Shown here in pieces: positions 6,038-6,649 of a stretch of 6,649 nt of DNA. Source of the DNA: an uncultured bacterium (GTDB lineage Bacteria; Cyanobacteriota; Vampirovibrionia; Gastranaerophilales; Gastranaerophilaceae); NCBI GenBank assembly GCA_900551675.1, contig URXH01000092.1:1-6649 (forward strand), in the 5' to 3' direction. The stretch's first letter is position 1; each line of letters starts with the position of its first letter. The notes below the pieces were generated by a model that was not told the DNA's origin, ran no database searches, and worked only from the letters and a program-made list of their open reading frames with translations. The position numbers and the translations under genes were made by a program.

Positions 6038-6081
6038 GTGAAGAGTGAAGTGTGAAGCGAATTTCACTTTTCACTCTTCAC
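6038..6081. repeat. Long hairpin in the accB-accC spacer
   Basis: A 19-base arm (6038-6056) and its partner (6063-6081) are reverse complements at 17 of 19 positions, including GTGAAGAGTGAA/TTCACTCTTCAC perfectly, around the 6-base loop GCGAAT. The arms are built from a GTGAAGA-like unit, and more copies flank them (GTGAGAC at 6031-6037, CCTTCACC at 6082-6089). No T-run follows, so attenuation or RNA processing between accB and accC is possible but unproven; a dispersed intergenic repeat is equally likely. Confidence 0.7.
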
Positions 6082-6127
6082 CCTTCACCTTTTCTTCAGA
6101 AGTATGATTATTTGAGAAGGGTTTAAA

Positions 6128-6598
6128 ATGTTTAGAAAAGTATTAATAGCAAACAGAGGCGAAATTGCTGTAAGAATTATCAGAGCATGCAGAGAGATCG
6201 GAATTCCGACAGTTGCAATTTATTCTCAGGCTGATGCAAATTCTTTGCATGTCAGATTGGCAACGGAGGCTTATTGTATAGGACCTGCTTCCAGTGCAAA
6301 AAGTTATTTAAGCATTCCTGCTATAATTTCGGCCGCGATTGTATCAGGCGCTGATGCTATTCACCCCGGTTACGGATTTATGTCTGAAAGAGCTGATTTT
6401 GCTGAAATTTGCGCAAAACACGGAATTAAATTTATAGGTCCTACTGCTGAAGCTATGAGAAAAATGGGAGATAAAGCAACTGCCCGTCAGACGATGATTG
6501 ATAATAACGTTCCTGTAACACCAGGAACAGGTATTTTGAAAACGCCTGAAGAAGTTAAAGAATTTGCAAATAGAGTCGGCTGTCCGATAAAATTTTAA
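6128..6598 (+). CDS. accC: Acetyl-CoA carboxylase biotin carboxylase subunit, N-terminal part; stop probably a sequencing error
   Basis: Biotin carboxylase uses ATP and bicarbonate to carboxylate BCCP. The 156 readable residues cover the N-terminal biotin carboxylase domain: ANRGEIAVRIIRACRE (8-23), HPGYGFMSERADFAE (79-93) and GPTAEAMRKMGDK, with Lys116 matching the ATP-binding Lys116 of E. coli AccC, then the beginning of the ATP-grasp domain. The family has about 450 residues. The TAA at 6596-6598 sits exactly where the conserved ATP-binding Lys (E. coli Lys159) is expected, and reading on in the same frame gives TNAGGGGGR, close to the glycine-rich ATP loop. The stop therefore looks like a base-call error (AAA to TAA) in the degraded end, and the true gene runs off the window. 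GAGAAGGG ends 7 bases before the ATG. Confidence 0.93.
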   Translation: MFRKVLIANRGEIAVRIIRACREIGIPTVAIYSQADANSLHVRLATEAYCIGPASSAKSYLSIPAIISAAIVSGADAIHPGYGFMSERADFAEICAKHGIKFIGPTAEAMRKMGDKATARQTMIDNNVPVTPGTGILKTPEEVKEFANRVGCPIKF

Positions 6599-6649
6599 AC
6601 AAACGCAGGCGGGGGGGGGGGAAGAAAAAAAAAACAAAAGGGGGGGAAG
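6590..6649. other. Low-quality, low-complexity window end
   Basis: The last 60 bases contain G11 (6611-6621), A10 (6625-6634) and G7 (6640-6646). The accC frame stays in register but becomes nonsensical: conserved residues are lost and a stop appears. This pattern fits failing base calls at the end of a read or contig, not biology. Confidence 0.85.

Noticed and set aside
5291..6067. Frames at 5291-5485 (+) and 5876-6067 (-)
   Set aside because: These are shadows of efp and accB in other frames.
6344..6637. Minus-strand 97-codon frame at the window end
   Set aside because: It is antisense to accC and begins inside the homopolymer artefact.
1..6649. tRNA, rRNA, CRISPR array, insertion sequence or phage genes
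   Set aside because: No cloverleaf, rRNA motif, regularly spaced direct repeats, transposase or phage protein could be seen on either strand.

Overview
This window appears to be two genomes joined together. Bases 1 to about 2356 look like a methanogenic archaeon. They carry, on the minus strand, the transcription-termination ribonuclease FttA (aCPSF1) and the C-terminal part of a proteasome beta subunit. This gene pair and the low-GC coding style fit Methanobacteriales, most likely a Methanobrevibacter-like gut methanogen. Bases from about 2357 to 6649 look bacterial: polyprenyl synthase, RsgA, elongation factor P, BCCP and biotin carboxylase. The efp-accB-accC order is typical of the cyanobacterial lineage. 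With low GC and no photosynthetic genes, it suggests a non-photosynthetic relative (Melainabacteria/Gastranaerophilales, also gut-associated). The assignment rests on protein motifs and gene order read by eye, not on a database search.

Layout. 1-1840 (-): fttA, cut at its C-terminus by the window edge. 1841-1969: archaeal spacer with a TATA box and U-rich tracts. 1970-about 2356 (-): psmB lacking its N-terminal third; the proteasome frame stops making sense at the join. 2357-2701: non-coding bacterial sequence with inverted repeats. 2702-3592 (-) ispA-like and 3579-4577 (-) rsgA overlap by 14 bases in one operon. 4578-4899: divergent promoter region between rsgA and efp. 4900-5457 (+) efp, 5580-6029 (+) accB and 6128-6598 (+) accC (5' part only), with inverted repeats in both inter-gene spacers. 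6590-6649: degraded homopolymer sequence at the very end.

Function. The bacterial genes are housekeeping. RsgA matures the 30S ribosomal subunit, EF-P relieves ribosome stalling at polyproline, AccB and AccC form the biotin half of acetyl-CoA carboxylase, and the prenyl synthase supplies C15/C20 isoprenoids. The archaeal pair is also core machinery: transcription termination and protein turnover.

I found no new defence, mobile or biosynthetic system. The main points are the inter-domain chimeric join near 2356, the error-ridden 3' end that creates a false stop in accC, a U8 tract in the leader of the U-tract-dependent terminator gene fttA, a probably near-leaderless rsgA transcript, and several structured intergenic repeats, one with pseudoknot-like pairing.
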